Origin: a virus
Reading direction: 5' to 3' (one strand)
Length of the DNA stretch: 43,850 bases
Virus record (IMG/VR): IMGVR_UViG_3300043427_000965
Span: 1-43,850 of that record
The notes beneath the pieces were generated by a model. That model searched no databases, had not been told where the DNA came from, and worked only from the letters and a program-made list of their open reading frames with translations. Position 1 is the stretch's first letter. Each line of letters opens with the position of its first letter. Positions 29,576 to 39,652 of the stretch are shown in pieces. The translations under genes were made by a program, and so were the position numbers.

Positions 29576-32350
29576 ATGAATTTATATACTGGTTGTGTAG
29601 AGAATAGAAAAGATCCAATGAAACTCGGGCGATGCCAAGTCCGAGTTGTAGGTGTACACACTCACGATAAGATAGTTCTTCCAACTGACGATCTACCTTG
29701 GGCATACCCCATGCAGCCAGTAACTTCGGCTGCTATGAATGGTATTGGACACACACCTCTCGGCGTGGTAGAAGGTACTTGGGTTGTTGTTATGTTTCGA
29801 GATGAAGAGAAACAACAGCCAATTATATTGGGATCTTTAGGTGGTATACCACAACAAGATTCAAAGAGTGTAGATGAAGATGAAGATGACGTAATTACTA
29901 TTGAGACTGGAACTAAACATATAGAGTCGACTCCAAAAGGAGATGTGCTTGTTTCTCAGTCAGGATCTGTGGTAACTGATGGCAATGGAAATCCTTGGAC
30001 AACTGGATCTAGTAGTACTGCAGTTCAGCCTGAAGCAAAATTAATTGATTCTAAGCCGGGGACTCCTCCACCAGCTAAAGCAAAACCAGGTATTGACGCA
30101 CTAAACAAAGCAATGGATGCTACTGGATTTACTGGCAAGTATGGTAGAGCCGCTTTACTTGCGATCGCAGGTGGAGAATGTGGATGGATACCTCAAGAAG
30201 AAGGGTATAATTATTCTGCAAATGCTCTTATGTCAGTGTTTGGAAAAACTTTTGGTGGAAAACCAGAATTAGCAGCTAAGTATGCTCGTTGGAAAGGAAC
30301 TAGAGAAGAGTTCTTTGCATTCGTATATGCTCCAGAAAATAATGGATCGCAGTTAGGTAATAATCAACCGGGTGATGGCGGGCGATTTTATGGCCGAGGA
30401 TTTATTCAACTCACAGGCCGCGGCAACTACACCAGATATGGTCGTATAGCAGGCGTAGACATACTAGGTAATCCATCGCTATTAAATCAAGATTACGATA
30501 TTTCTGCCAGAGTGGCCATAGCTTATTTTAGAGATAGAGTTAAGGTTTCTCCAGATGATCCTTCTTATATGGAGGCAGCGTTAAAGGCAGTTGGAGGTGT
30601 TGGTGGAATTGGATTCGAAAAGAAAAGAGGCTACTATCGATATTTCTTAGGTGAACCGGTTCCTCCGCCAGAACAAACTAATAAGTCTACTAAACCTGAA
30701 GACACAGTTCAAAATGTGCCCATAGCAGCGAATGGACTACCCGAAGATAGACAGAAGAATGTAGTCGTAGGATTCTCAGATCCGAACATGAAGTATCCTT
30801 TGCGAGATTATGTTGGTGAACCAGACACAAATAGACTTGCAAGAAGTAAGACAATCGGCACGTGTATAGAATTTAAAGACAAGCAGAGAATTACTGGAGT
30901 AGAAACTGCTAAAGGAATTACTTGGGATCAGGTTAATGTTCCTTACAACGCGCAGTATCCTTACAATAAGGTTACAGAGTCTGAATCTGGCCACGTGTTA
31001 GAATTTGATGATACTCCAGAAAATGAGCGAATTCATCTATATCATCGAATGGGCACCTTCATAGAGATCGACGCTAATGGCACTCAAGTTAATCGAATAG
31101 TTGGTGATGGATACCACATCATCGACCGCAACGGCTATATTCTTATAGAAGGTGTAGCGAATATCACCGTAAAAGGCAACTGTAACGTATTGATCGACGC
31201 TGATGCAAACATAGACGTGACGGGCGACACTAATATCAATATGGCTGGTAATGCCAACTTTAATGTCGCAAACGACATGGCTATCAACGTAGGCGGTGAT
31301 CTAAAGATACGAGCCGGAGACATCAAGATAAACTCCGAAGCAGATTTCAACGTCACGACTTCTAGCGACGTTAAGTTTAGTGCAGAAGGATCGTTTAATT
31401 CTACTTCCGGTAGTTCTACTTTCTTGACAGCCGCTGGAAGTATGGAGATCAACGCTTCTGGAAAGGCTAACATTGAAGGTTCTACTGTTCACTTCGCCGA
31501 GGGCGCAGGAACTGCAACTGCAGCCACTTCATCTGGACTTGGCGAACCTATCGATGCTGGTTCTAAGAATACTCAGACTTTCGCTCAGTTACAACCTCCA
31601 GCTAGAAATGCTGAAGATGATTTTAAGTTTGAAACGCCTGAAGAAAATGAAGAAGAACCAGAGAAAGCTAAACAGTTCCATGACAATAGACCAACTGCTC
31701 CCAACGAACAGAGCCCGACTGTAACTCCACCCGCAGATGCTCCAGTACAGGATAAACCAGACAATAAGATTGAGACACAAAATGTAGATTGCTCTGTGTT
31801 CATCGACATGAAGTCGTTCCCTGACTCATATGTAGTCCACACAGATTCTACTGGATATGCTTGGACTATTGGTACTCTAACTAAGGGCAGAGCTATCATA
31901 CCTGGAAAATATGGAATGGGACTTGGAAGAGGTTCTAAAGATATGAGTGTTAGTGAGATCGTTTGTAATCTAAAAGGACTGTGCGTTAATATCTTAGGTC
32001 CTATAAATGAGTCAGTCGGGCGAGTTGGAAAATCATGGAACTTGAATTCATGTTTTAGAAACGACGTTCCAACTGGTGGTTCACTCACTTCGCAGCACTT
32101 GATTGGTTCAGCAGCTGATATATCAATCGGTGGTAATTTTGGTTACAAAGCAATGTTTGACTTTGCAAAGAAAGCATCAGAGACTCTACCCTACGATCAA
32201 CTGTTACTAGAATATAGAGACCGCACCGATGGCAGAATATGTTGGGTACACATAAGTAATAACAATTATGGCCCACCAAAGAAAGATTTACGTACGTTCT
32301 TAAATGACAAGACACATACTGCAGGCAAGCTAGTTTACCTAGGATCGTGA
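29576..32350 (+). CDS. 5: gp5-like tail spike with GH19-type and M15-type cell-wall domains
   Basis: A 924-residue cell-puncturing protein. Residues 1-105 form the OB-fold (GCVENRKDPMKLGRCQVRVV). About 175-365 is a GH19 chitinase/muramidase-like domain with LLAIAGGECGW (Glu201) and GRFYGRGFIQLTGRGNYTRY (269-288), replacing the T4 lysozyme domain. About 500-670 is the triple-stranded beta-helix (repeats such as INMAGNANFNVANDMAINVG). The C-terminus (about 760-924) is an M15-like Zn peptidase: SQHLIGSAADIS (H841, D848) and CWVHIS (H892). T4 gp5 has 575 residues and no such C-terminal enzyme. Confidence 0.8.
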   Translation: MNLYTGCVENRKDPMKLGRCQVRVVGVHTHDKIVLPTDDLPWAYPMQPVTSAAMNGIGHTPLGVVEGTWVVVMFRDEEKQQPIILGSLGGIPQQDSKSVDEDEDDVITIETGTKHIESTPKGDVLVSQSGSVVTDGNGNPWTTGSSSTAVQPEAKLIDSKPGTPPPAKAKPGIDALNKAMDATGFTGKYGRAALLAIAGGECGWIPQEEGYNYSANALMSVFGKTFGGKPELAAKYARWKGTREEFFAFVYAPENNGSQLGNNQPGDGGRFYGRGFIQLTGRGNYTRYGRIAGVDILGNPSLLNQDYDISARVAIAYFRDRVKVSPDDPSYMEAALKAVGGVGGIGFEKKRGYYRYFLGEPVPPPEQTNKSTKPEDTVQNVPIAANGLPEDRQKNVVVGFSDPNMKYPLRDYVGEPDTNRLARSKTIGTCIEFKDKQRITGVETAKGITWDQVNVPYNAQYPYNKVTESESGHVLEFDDTPENERIHLYHRMGTFIEIDANGTQVNRIVGDGYHIIDRNGYILIEGVANITVKGNCNVLIDADANIDVTGDTNINMAGNANFNVANDMAINVGGDLKIRAGDIKINSEADFNVTTSSDVKFSAEGSFNSTSGSSTFLTAAGSMEINASGKANIEGSTVHFAEGAGTATAATSSGLGEPIDAGSKNTQTFAQLQPPARNAEDDFKFETPEENEEEPEKAKQFHDNRPTAPNEQSPTVTPPADAPVQDKPDNKIETQNVDCSVFIDMKSFPDSYVVHTDSTGYAWTIGTLTKGRAIIPGKYGMGLGRGSKDMSVSEIVCNLKGLCVNILGPINESVGRVGKSWNLNSCFRNDVPTGGSLTSQHLIGSAADISIGGNFGYKAMFDFAKKASETLPYDQLLLEYRDRTDGRICWVHISNNNYGPPKKDLRTFLNDKTHTAGKLVYLGS

Positions 32351-32351
32351 T

Positions 32352-33029
32352 ATGTCTCTTGTAGTTAATCCAAATGTTGAGCTGGAAGTAGATGGATTAT
32401 TTCCAGAAGATATAGAGATAACTGAAGTATTCTCGCTGCAGCTTTATAACCCTGCTTCTGTAGCTATATTCAAGTTAAAAATAAAGAGTCAGAGTGTTGC
32501 CGACTTCGCTGATCCGACTGCTAGTACTGAAGAAAGTGGGCCTCCACCATCTTTTAATGGTAAGTTTGAGGGTACTTTGTTCAATGCTGCTGTTGAAGTA
32601 GAAGTAACTATGCCAATAGATGAGCTCACTGGTCCAGTTGGAGTAGCCACATTAACTAGCGCTGTATTACTTGATTATAGTGTTGACTGTGATGGATTTA
32701 CTGGAGCACAACAGGGAAATGATATTATTGTAAGTGGAACACCATTTAATGTATTTGATTCTGTCTATAGATTTATAATGCCTGATGGTTCCATCAAAGC
32801 TTTATCTGCAGACACAACAGAAGATTTTGTTTCTATTGTCGAGTGGGCTCCTCCAAGTATAAAAGTTAGAGAACTTTCTCATAAGTTTAGTATAATAGCA
32901 AATTATGTAGAAGATGGGGTAAATAGAACTAGAGCTATGACTTTAGTGATGCCTCAGACAATAAGATGGAATTTTAATAGTGCTGTTAGTTCTTTTCAAC
33001 AACTCGTAGCCAGAGGTAGGAGACTGTAA
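32352..33029 (+). CDS. Hypothetical baseplate/spike-associated protein
   Basis: A 225-residue, acidic, strongly beta-rich protein without cysteine clusters or catalytic motifs. It starts two bases after the spike gene and its stop overlaps the PAAR gene (TAATG). It contains PSFNGKFEGTLFNAAVEVEV and a C-terminal TRAMTLVMPQTIRWNFNSAV. Location between spike and PAAR tip suggests a hub or spike accessory protein. No family recognised. Confidence 0.5.
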   Translation: MSLVVNPNVELEVDGLFPEDIEITEVFSLQLYNPASVAIFKLKIKSQSVADFADPTASTEESGPPPSFNGKFEGTLFNAAVEVEVTMPIDELTGPVGVATLTSAVLLDYSVDCDGFTGAQQGNDIIVSGTPFNVFDSVYRFIMPDGSIKALSADTTEDFVSIVEWAPPSIKVRELSHKFSIIANYVEDGVNRTRAMTLVMPQTIRWNFNSAVSSFQQLVARGRRL

Positions 33030-33343
33030 TGCCTTCAGTTGCTAGAGCAAATGGAACAGATCGTGTATTATCTCCAGATGGTACAGGAAAAAAGTGTGCT
33101 TTCCCAATGAATACTGCGACAGGTCCTGCGACTCAAACGCGGGTATTCGCCGATGGAATACTAATAGCGGTCATAGGAGATCCAGTACAACCACACCCGC
33201 GCAGAGGTTGTGCACCGGATACACAAACTCTATCAAGCGCTAGCGCAAGAGTCTCAGCTATGGGTAAGAAGATAGGGAGAATCGGTGATATTTATGGAGA
33301 TAACATTATCACTTCTGGCAGTTTTAGATGTTTCAGCAGCTAA
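33029..33343 (+). CDS. 5.4: PAAR-type spike tip protein (gp5.4-like)
   Basis: A 104-residue protein with the PAAR layout: MPSVARANGTD at the start, TRVFADGILIAVIGDPVQPH with P-R-R-G-C, and the C-terminal GKKIGRIGDIYGDNIITSGS. PAAR proteins fold into a metal-holding cone that sharpens the tip of gp5/VgrG spikes; the His and Cys residues are the likely metal ligands. T4 has gp5.4 in this role. It overlaps the preceding gene by one base. Confidence 0.8.
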   Translation: MPSVARANGTDRVLSPDGTGKKCAFPMNTATGPATQTRVFADGILIAVIGDPVQPHPRRGCAPDTQTLSSASARVSAMGKKIGRIGDIYGDNIITSGSFRCFSS

Positions 33344-33349
33344 GAGTCA

Positions 33350-33357
33350 AATAAATA
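33350..33357 (+). promoter_or_regulatory. Possible late promoter before gp25
   Basis: AATAAATA, the same variant as at 26063-26070, six bases before the gp25 ATG at 33364. The +1 would fall at the ATG or inside the gene, so this could be coincidence. Confidence 0.25.
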
Positions 33358-33363
33358 ATATCT

Positions 33364-33756
33364 ATGGCTAGAAATACACGAACATTTACAGATCTCGACT
33401 TTAACTTCCTTCTTCATCCGAAGACGGGAGACGTATCTACTCGCTCAGATGAAGAGGCTATAAAACAATCTATTAGGAATTTGGTTTTAACTCGAAATTT
33501 TGAGAGACCATTTCGCCCTGAAGTTGGTTGTCAAGCTACAACTCTATTGTTTGAGCCTGCATCTCCAATGCTGGCTCAACTTATGGAAAGAAGTATAGCA
33601 GATGTTATAAACAATTTTGAGCCTAGAGCAGTTCTCTTGGGCGTAAGAGCAAATTTTAGCCCAGAAAATAATTCAGTTTATATCGTTGTAACATTTAAGA
33701 TTAGAAATACAGAGACGCCTATTGAGGTAAACTTAATTCTAGAGAGAACTAGATGA
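33364..33756 (+). CDS. 25: gp25 baseplate wedge protein
   Basis: A 130-residue gp25 homologue (T4: 132). The hallmarks are FTDLDFNFLLHPKTGDVSTR, AIKQSIRNLVLTRNFERPFR, PEVGCQATTLLFEP and the later LERSI/MERSIADVI helix. The EPR-type signature appears as FEPRAVLLGVR. gp25 is the most conserved sheath-initiating wedge subunit in contractile tails. It overlaps gp6 by 4 bp. Confidence 0.9.
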   Translation: MARNTRTFTDLDFNFLLHPKTGDVSTRSDEEAIKQSIRNLVLTRNFERPFRPEVGCQATTLLFEPASPMLAQLMERSIADVINNFEPRAVLLGVRANFSPENNSVYIVVTFKIRNTETPIEVNLILERTR

Positions 33757-35582
33757 ATAATAACAGAATAAAAGTATCAGATTTAGACTACAATGAAATT
33801 AGAGAGAATCTAAAGACCTTCATGAGAGGTCAGTCTCAATTCTCAGACTATGACTTTGATGGTTCAGCTCTGTCTACATTAATAGATGTTCTTGCGTATA
33901 ATACACACTATAACGCTCTGTATACTAATCTAGCCATAAACGAGATGTTTTTGGATTCTGCCAGTAAGAGAAGTAGTGTAGTATCAATAGCTAATAATTT
34001 TGGATACATGCCTGTTTCAGCTAGAGCAGCTAGATCTACTCTAACTGTGACTGTTACTCAAGCCGGAGCAACAGAAACTGTAAAATATCTACCAAAGTAT
34101 AGTAGCTTTACTACTACTATTGATAATACTCAATATTCTTTTTATACACTCCAAGATTATATTGCCAATAGAGTTGGAAATGTATATACTTTTCAAAATG
34201 TAGAGGTATTTGAAGGCACACCACAGACTCTGTTATTTGTGTGTACAGAATTCAATGAGAAATTCATTCTCCCAAATACTAATATAGACAGTTCTACTAT
34301 AGAAATTACAGTTCAACCAACTAGTGAACAGCCAGATTATGAAAAATACACTATAGTATCAGACATATTAGATTTAACACCGACCAGTAAAGTGTTTTTT
34401 CTAAAAGAAATGGACGATCAGACGTATCAGATATCTTTTGGTCGTCAGGGATTGGGTCTGCCAATAGATATCGGTAATATAGTTACCGTGCGATATTTAG
34501 TTACCAATAAAGAAGCTGGAAATGGGGCTACTCTCTACACATATACTGGAGCTGGTTTAGGAGGAGTTGTTAGTGTAACATCTTCAGTGACTAGCTATGG
34601 CGGAAAAGAAATAGAATCTATCGAACAAGTTAAATATAATGTAAGCCAAAGTTTCTTTGATCAAAATAGAGCTGTTACTCCAGGTGACTATGTAGCTTTA
34701 ATCAAGAGACTCTATACTAATTTGGACTCAATAAGTGTCTGGGGTGGAGAGGATAACGATCCTCCTCAGTATGGTAGAGTCTACATATCGATCAAACCTA
34801 CTACTGGACCATTCTTAACACCTCCAGAAAAAACATATATCTCAGAAACACTACTTAAATCAAAGAATGTAGTCTCTGTGACTCCAGTCATAATCGATCC
34901 AACATATATTGAGCTAGAGTTAAACACGTCAGTCTACTATAATAAGAGTAGGACTACTCGATCAGTAGATGAATTGAAAGCTGCTATAATTTCTGGTATA
35001 CAAAATTATAGAGAAACATATCTACAGAAATACGATGGTGTGTTTCGTATGTCTAAGTTTAACGCTATGATCGACGGGATTGACCAATCGATCAGTAGCA
35101 ACATTACTACATTTAAAGCATATACAGAGATCGTCCCAAAATATTCTGTCGCATCAGAATATAAATTGAACCTAGTCAATCCAATCTACAGTGAAGGAGT
35201 TCCTGTAGAAGCTTTTAAGTCTACTGGATTTTATTTAGATGATACCGATACAGTATATTATATGGATGACGACGGTGCTGGTCATGTTAGAATATATAGT
35301 ATAGTTTCGGCTACTGGCCAAAAAGTTATCTATAAGTCATCTATAGGAACTATAGATTATGACAATGGTAAAGTTATTATAAGCGGTTTAAAAATTATCA
35401 ATCTTTATGAACCAAATTTTTATTTTATATTTAAGACTGCATCTTTTGATGTTATATCGGTTCGTAATCAGATAGTAGATATACCTGATTCCAGAATCTC
35501 TGTCAATATAATTGAAGACGTAGTAGCTTCAGGAACTTACAAAGGTGGTACCAACTACATCTTCACCAAGAGTAGAAATTAA
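33753..35582 (+). CDS. 6: gp6 baseplate wedge protein
   Basis: A 609-residue homologue of T4 gp6 (660). The start KVSDLDYNEIRENLKTFMRG, then DYDFDGSALSTLIDVLAYNT, HYNALYTNLAINEMFLDSAS and KRSSVVSIANNFGYMP is diagnostic of gp6/baseplate J-like proteins. The YGGKEIESIEQVKYN and VTPGDYVALIKRLY segments are shared with BPJ-type proteins. It makes the inner wedge ring with gp7 and gp53. It overlaps gp25 and the next gene by 4 and 1 bp. Confidence 0.9.
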   Translation: MNNNRIKVSDLDYNEIRENLKTFMRGQSQFSDYDFDGSALSTLIDVLAYNTHYNALYTNLAINEMFLDSASKRSSVVSIANNFGYMPVSARAARSTLTVTVTQAGATETVKYLPKYSSFTTTIDNTQYSFYTLQDYIANRVGNVYTFQNVEVFEGTPQTLLFVCTEFNEKFILPNTNIDSSTIEITVQPTSEQPDYEKYTIVSDILDLTPTSKVFFLKEMDDQTYQISFGRQGLGLPIDIGNIVTVRYLVTNKEAGNGATLYTYTGAGLGGVVSVTSSVTSYGGKEIESIEQVKYNVSQSFFDQNRAVTPGDYVALIKRLYTNLDSISVWGGEDNDPPQYGRVYISIKPTTGPFLTPPEKTYISETLLKSKNVVSVTPVIIDPTYIELELNTSVYYNKSRTTRSVDELKAAIISGIQNYRETYLQKYDGVFRMSKFNAMIDGIDQSISSNITTFKAYTEIVPKYSVASEYKLNLVNPIYSEGVPVEAFKSTGFYLDDTDTVYYMDDDGAGHVRIYSIVSATGQKVIYKSSIGTIDYDNGKVIISGLKIINLYEPNFYFIFKTASFDVISVRNQIVDIPDSRISVNIIEDVVASGTYKGGTNYIFTKSRN

Positions 35583-37306
35583 TGACTAAGCTTAAGCAGT
35601 CTGTCGCAGTTCAGAGACAGATACCACAACACGTTCGAGATAATTATCCTGCTTTCGTAGAGTTTATTAAGCTCTACTACGAATTTCTCGAAGAAACTCA
35701 GTCTCAGAATCTAGAAAAGATTCGAGATCTAGAGACAACTCTCGAGGAATTTATCGATAGATTTAAGTTGGAACTTGCTAAAAATGTTCCTATTGAGATG
35801 TCCAACGATAGAAGACTATTACTCCAACATATTAGAGAGTTTTATCTTTCTAGAGGTTCTGAAGACTCTTTTAAGTTCGTATTTAAATCTCTATTTGGCA
35901 AAGATGCAGATTTGTTTTATCCATCTACTCAAATGTTGAGAGTATCAGACGGTAAGTGGCAACAGGAAATAGCGGTATTTGTTAGACTGACTGGATCAAC
36001 TACGTCTTTATTTCCTTTAGCTGGTAGATATATCAATATTATAACTCCAAGAAAAACTATTCAGACCTTCGTAGAAAATGTTAATGCTTATAACGAATTA
36101 ACTTATGAAGTACTAATTCAAAGAGACTATGCTAATGAGATAACTGTAGGTTCTACGATAAGATACGTCGATACTGATGGAACTATTTACACTGGTGTTA
36201 TTGTTCCTTGTCCATCAAAAATTAAAGTGTATAAGCAGGGAAAAGGATTTAGAGTAGGTCAATTATTTTCACTAAAAACTTCTATAGGAAATGGTTGCTT
36301 AGTTAAGATTACTAAAGTGAACTCAGATGGTGGAATAGTGGCTGTTCAACCTATTAAGTTTGGTCTAGATTATGTTTCTAGATTTTATTCTTATCTTTCT
36401 AATAAAGATATGACTGCGTATGAGTATATGCATCCACTAAAGATTCATACTACAGCACAAACTGCATCTCAAGTTAATACTGCAAATTATACAGCTAGTC
36501 CAACTAATGGCACACAAACTTTTGCTATACAATATTATGTTTTAGACGGTGTTCCTTTAGTTGCTGTAACTGTTACTAGAAATGGTACTAAAGTAAATGT
36601 CTCGTTTTCTGGAATTTCAGGCACTGCACTAACAGTATCTGGTTTGATAGCTGGAGATGTAGTGAATTTAGTAGGATACAAGTCACCTGGTTATATCGAT
36701 CCTTATGGAGATTTCGTAGAGTTCGGATTTGCCAGCAAACAGACGTATATGGATTATGATACTACTATCAACGTCGCAAATGAATCATTTGGCGCAGATA
36801 GATACTTCGTAGATGCTTCGTACGTTGGCGATATCGTGCAACAGTTCTACACAGATTCTACAAATAAACTAGACGAAGATCTGGCAATTATTGAAATAGA
36901 AATAGGAGCAGTAGCTAGATATCCAGGCTACTATAGAACGTCTGATGGATTCATATCAGACGAGATGTATATTCAAGATGGAAAATATTATCAGGCTTTT
37001 TCTTATGTCATTAGAGTTGAAGAAGAACTTCGCAAATATGCAGACATTATAAAAGCATTAGTTCACCCTGCTGGTATGAAGATGTTCGCGGAATATAATC
37101 TGTTTAATGAGATTATAGTGTCTGCTGGCGTACCAAATGTATTTAGACTTCTTCAATTTTCTGACGAAGTAACTAATATATTCGACCAAGGGGAAAATTA
37201 TACTATCTATGAAAATGATGAGCCTTTACTGTCATCTTCAAAAGTATTCTCAAATATTGGTAAAGCTGTTTTAATTCCAAGAAAAAATTTCTTTGAGGAA
37301 ATATAA
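35582..37306 (+). CDS. Baseplate wedge protein, tentative gp7-like
   Basis: A 574-residue protein with an N-terminal helical VRDNYPAFVEFIKLYYEFLE followed by LLLQHIREFYLSRGSEDSFK, a block found in many T4-like environmental phages after gp6. The centre has beta-rich FIRLTG-type strands and the fibre-like NYTASPTNGTQTFAIQYYVL. T4 gp7 (1032 residues) is the next wedge gene in T4, so position suggests a gp7 counterpart. Sequence evidence for gp7 itself is weak. It overlaps gp6 by one base. Confidence 0.5.
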   Translation: MTKLKQSVAVQRQIPQHVRDNYPAFVEFIKLYYEFLEETQSQNLEKIRDLETTLEEFIDRFKLELAKNVPIEMSNDRRLLLQHIREFYLSRGSEDSFKFVFKSLFGKDADLFYPSTQMLRVSDGKWQQEIAVFVRLTGSTTSLFPLAGRYINIITPRKTIQTFVENVNAYNELTYEVLIQRDYANEITVGSTIRYVDTDGTIYTGVIVPCPSKIKVYKQGKGFRVGQLFSLKTSIGNGCLVKITKVNSDGGIVAVQPIKFGLDYVSRFYSYLSNKDMTAYEYMHPLKIHTTAQTASQVNTANYTASPTNGTQTFAIQYYVLDGVPLVAVTVTRNGTKVNVSFSGISGTALTVSGLIAGDVVNLVGYKSPGYIDPYGDFVEFGFASKQTYMDYDTTINVANESFGADRYFVDASYVGDIVQQFYTDSTNKLDEDLAIIEIEIGAVARYPGYYRTSDGFISDEMYIQDGKYYQAFSYVIRVEEELRKYADIIKALVHPAGMKMFAEYNLFNEIIVSAGVPNVFRLLQFSDEVTNIFDQGENYTIYENDEPLLSSSKVFSNIGKAVLIPRKNFFEEI

Positions 37307-37308
37307 AG

Positions 37309-39639
37309 ATGATAGTGTTAACTTTCACTGGTGTAGATTCTTCAGGGCAAGAACACGCATTCATTTACAACTATCAAGAGTTGTTTATAAAAGGAATTGT
37401 AAAACCACACACAGAGGTTATAGGTGAAGGTTATGCAGCGTTTTCTTCTTTTGATGGAGGACACTATTATATAGCTTCACCTTTAGAAAATGGTGATCAA
37501 ACGTTTGATGTTGATTATAAGATAGTAAACTTCGTACCTGAAATACAAGTAGAAATTGTTAGAAATGGAATTACATCTACTCCAAATTATCTTGCAACAG
37601 ATGGTGCTACTATCACTGTAAATGAGCTTCAATCTGGTGATATAGTAAAGATCTATGTTAAACAATATTTTGAAAATAATTATGATGAAACTATATTTAA
37701 AGGTATAGAAAAGCCTTTTACAGAACAGATACCAGAATATCTAGTGACTGTGCAAGCATTAGATGGCGATGGAACTAATCACACATTTATAAAAAATTAT
37801 AATGAGACATACTCAAAAGGCGTCTTAAAAGATCACAGAGAAACCATCCCAGAAGATCTAGTAGTACAAGCAACTAATGATCCTGATTTTGTAATACGCC
37901 GTAATTATTCTGAGACTTATCCTAAAGCAGTCAACAAGTCTACACCAGCTGAATTTATTACTGAGAGACTAGCTCCTTATTCTGGACTTGATAGCTTTGG
38001 AGCTACTCATTTATTTGCTAGAAATTATGAAGAAACTATAGCAAAATTATTTGATAAGAGAGGTTATAATACAAATCCAGATCATCCAGAAGGTCTAGGG
38101 TTTGGTAGATTTGATCTTATTATTCCTGAAAATTTATCTACTACTACTGGCTTAGATAGTGGTGGAACTAGTCATACATTTACAAAAAATTATAGCGAGA
38201 CTTATGACAAAGATACAACGAAAACGCACACTGAAAATTTAACAGCAGTATTTAACAGAGCTTTAGACTATATACACAGTATATTAAAACCACTTACAGA
38301 ATCTATTCCTGAAAATTTATCTACTATTACTGGCTTAGATAGTGGTGGAACTAGTCATACATTAATTAAAAGCTATAATGAAACTATATTAAAATTATAC
38401 TCAAAGCAATTAACTGAGTCTATAACAGAGAGACTGGATACTTCTGGACAAGGATTAGATAGTGGTGGTATTAACCACACATTTATTAAAAATTATGATG
38501 AAACAGTAATTAAACAATATCTAAAAAATCCTACAGAATCTATTCCTGAAAATTTATCTACTACTACTGGCTTAGATAGTGGTGGAACTAGTCATACATT
38601 TACAAAAAATTATAGCGAAATACATGTTAAAGACACAACAAAAGGACATAGTGAAACTTTAGCAGCACTAGATCCTCCAGAAGCAATTAATAAAAATTTT
38701 ACAAAACCTCTTGAAGAAATACAACAATTATTAGATCTAGTAGCAAAAACATATCTTAAAAATGTTCCAGAAGAATTGCTAGTATTATCTGATAAAATTG
38801 CAAATTTAATTGAAAAAAACATTGCATTTAAAGAATTTGGTTCTACTGAAAATGAAGCAGTTGTAGTTTCATTTAATCGTACAACAGATTATGTTCATGA
38901 TATATCAAAATTACATCGTGATTCTATCCCAGAAAATTTATCTACTACTACTGGCTTAGATAGTGGTGGAACTAGTCATACATTTCGAAAAAATTATAAC
39001 GAGACTATATTAAAAGATTATAGAAAAGATCTATTAGAAGCATTAAGTCTATTAGATGTATATGCTTCTGTTTTAACTAAAATAATTCCAAATGAAACGC
39101 TATTTGCTACAGATTTTTATATTAATACACCAATTCTCAATAAAGAAGATAGCGCTATAGTTGATCCGTTTGAAGATTTATTCATACAAAATATCCCCGG
39201 TTCTGGCACTGGCACATTAAGAGTTCACGAAGTAATGCAGTTGATTACTGATACTATATTCGTAACTAAAGCTATCTTTTTGGATGATTCTTTCTTTATA
39301 GATGAAAAATTTATTAATGCTCCAATAAAGAATCTTACAGAATCTTTACCTCTTTCAGATGTATCGAATTCTTCGTTTATCATGGGCACTTTGGCTCAAC
39401 CGATCTTAACTGTACCAGATAGTAGTTCTTTAAGACCAACTTTAGGCAAGAGTGAAACATTAACTTCACCTACCGATTCTATACTTGGACATTCTATAAA
39501 CAAAGGTCCAGCAGAAACAATAAATACACCTATGAATGGCAGAATGATATTAAGCCCGTATGACGATCAATCTTCTTATCCATTCAACACATATTTTGTT
39601 TACGATAGCGATTATCGTAACTCTACTACCCTCACCTAA
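37309..39639 (+). CDS. Repeat-rich virion protein (fibre- or adhesin-like)
   Basis: A 776-residue protein built from about eight repeats of roughly 35-60 residues. The core reads GLDSGGTSHTFTKNYSET, often preceded by IPENLSTTT and followed by a K-rich segment (for example YDKDTTKTHTENL). The repeats start near residue 5 and continue to about 590; the last 180 residues are non-repeated and rich in F, D and I. Some repeats are identical in DNA (78-bp copies). A fibre, whisker or decorative role is likely from position, but no known family was recognised. Confidence 0.6.
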   Translation: MIVLTFTGVDSSGQEHAFIYNYQELFIKGIVKPHTEVIGEGYAAFSSFDGGHYYIASPLENGDQTFDVDYKIVNFVPEIQVEIVRNGITSTPNYLATDGATITVNELQSGDIVKIYVKQYFENNYDETIFKGIEKPFTEQIPEYLVTVQALDGDGTNHTFIKNYNETYSKGVLKDHRETIPEDLVVQATNDPDFVIRRNYSETYPKAVNKSTPAEFITERLAPYSGLDSFGATHLFARNYEETIAKLFDKRGYNTNPDHPEGLGFGRFDLIIPENLSTTTGLDSGGTSHTFTKNYSETYDKDTTKTHTENLTAVFNRALDYIHSILKPLTESIPENLSTITGLDSGGTSHTLIKSYNETILKLYSKQLTESITERLDTSGQGLDSGGINHTFIKNYDETVIKQYLKNPTESIPENLSTTTGLDSGGTSHTFTKNYSEIHVKDTTKGHSETLAALDPPEAINKNFTKPLEEIQQLLDLVAKTYLKNVPEELLVLSDKIANLIEKNIAFKEFGSTENEAVVVSFNRTTDYVHDISKLHRDSIPENLSTTTGLDSGGTSHTFRKNYNETILKDYRKDLLEALSLLDVYASVLTKIIPNETLFATDFYINTPILNKEDSAIVDPFEDLFIQNIPGSGTGTLRVHEVMQLITDTIFVTKAIFLDDSFFIDEKFINAPIKNLTESLPLSDVSNSSFIMGTLAQPILTVPDSSSLRPTLGKSETLTSPTDSILGHSINKGPAETINTPMNGRMILSPYDDQSSYPFNTYFVYDSDYRNSTTLT
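38121..38618 (+). repeat. 78-bp perfect direct repeats within the repeat-rich virion gene
   Basis: 38121-38198 and 38541-38618 are identical over 78 bases (offset 420). Two further copies with a few differences start at about 38308 and 38929. They encode the PENLSTTTGLDSGGTSHTF core. The low divergence suggests recent duplication or gene conversion. Confidence 0.85.
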
Positions 39640-39652
39640 TCAGGAGAAAACA

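Noticed and set aside
37309-39639. CRISPR-like repeats
   Set aside because: Repeats are long, coding, in frame and not evenly spaced by short unique spacers. They form a protein repeat.
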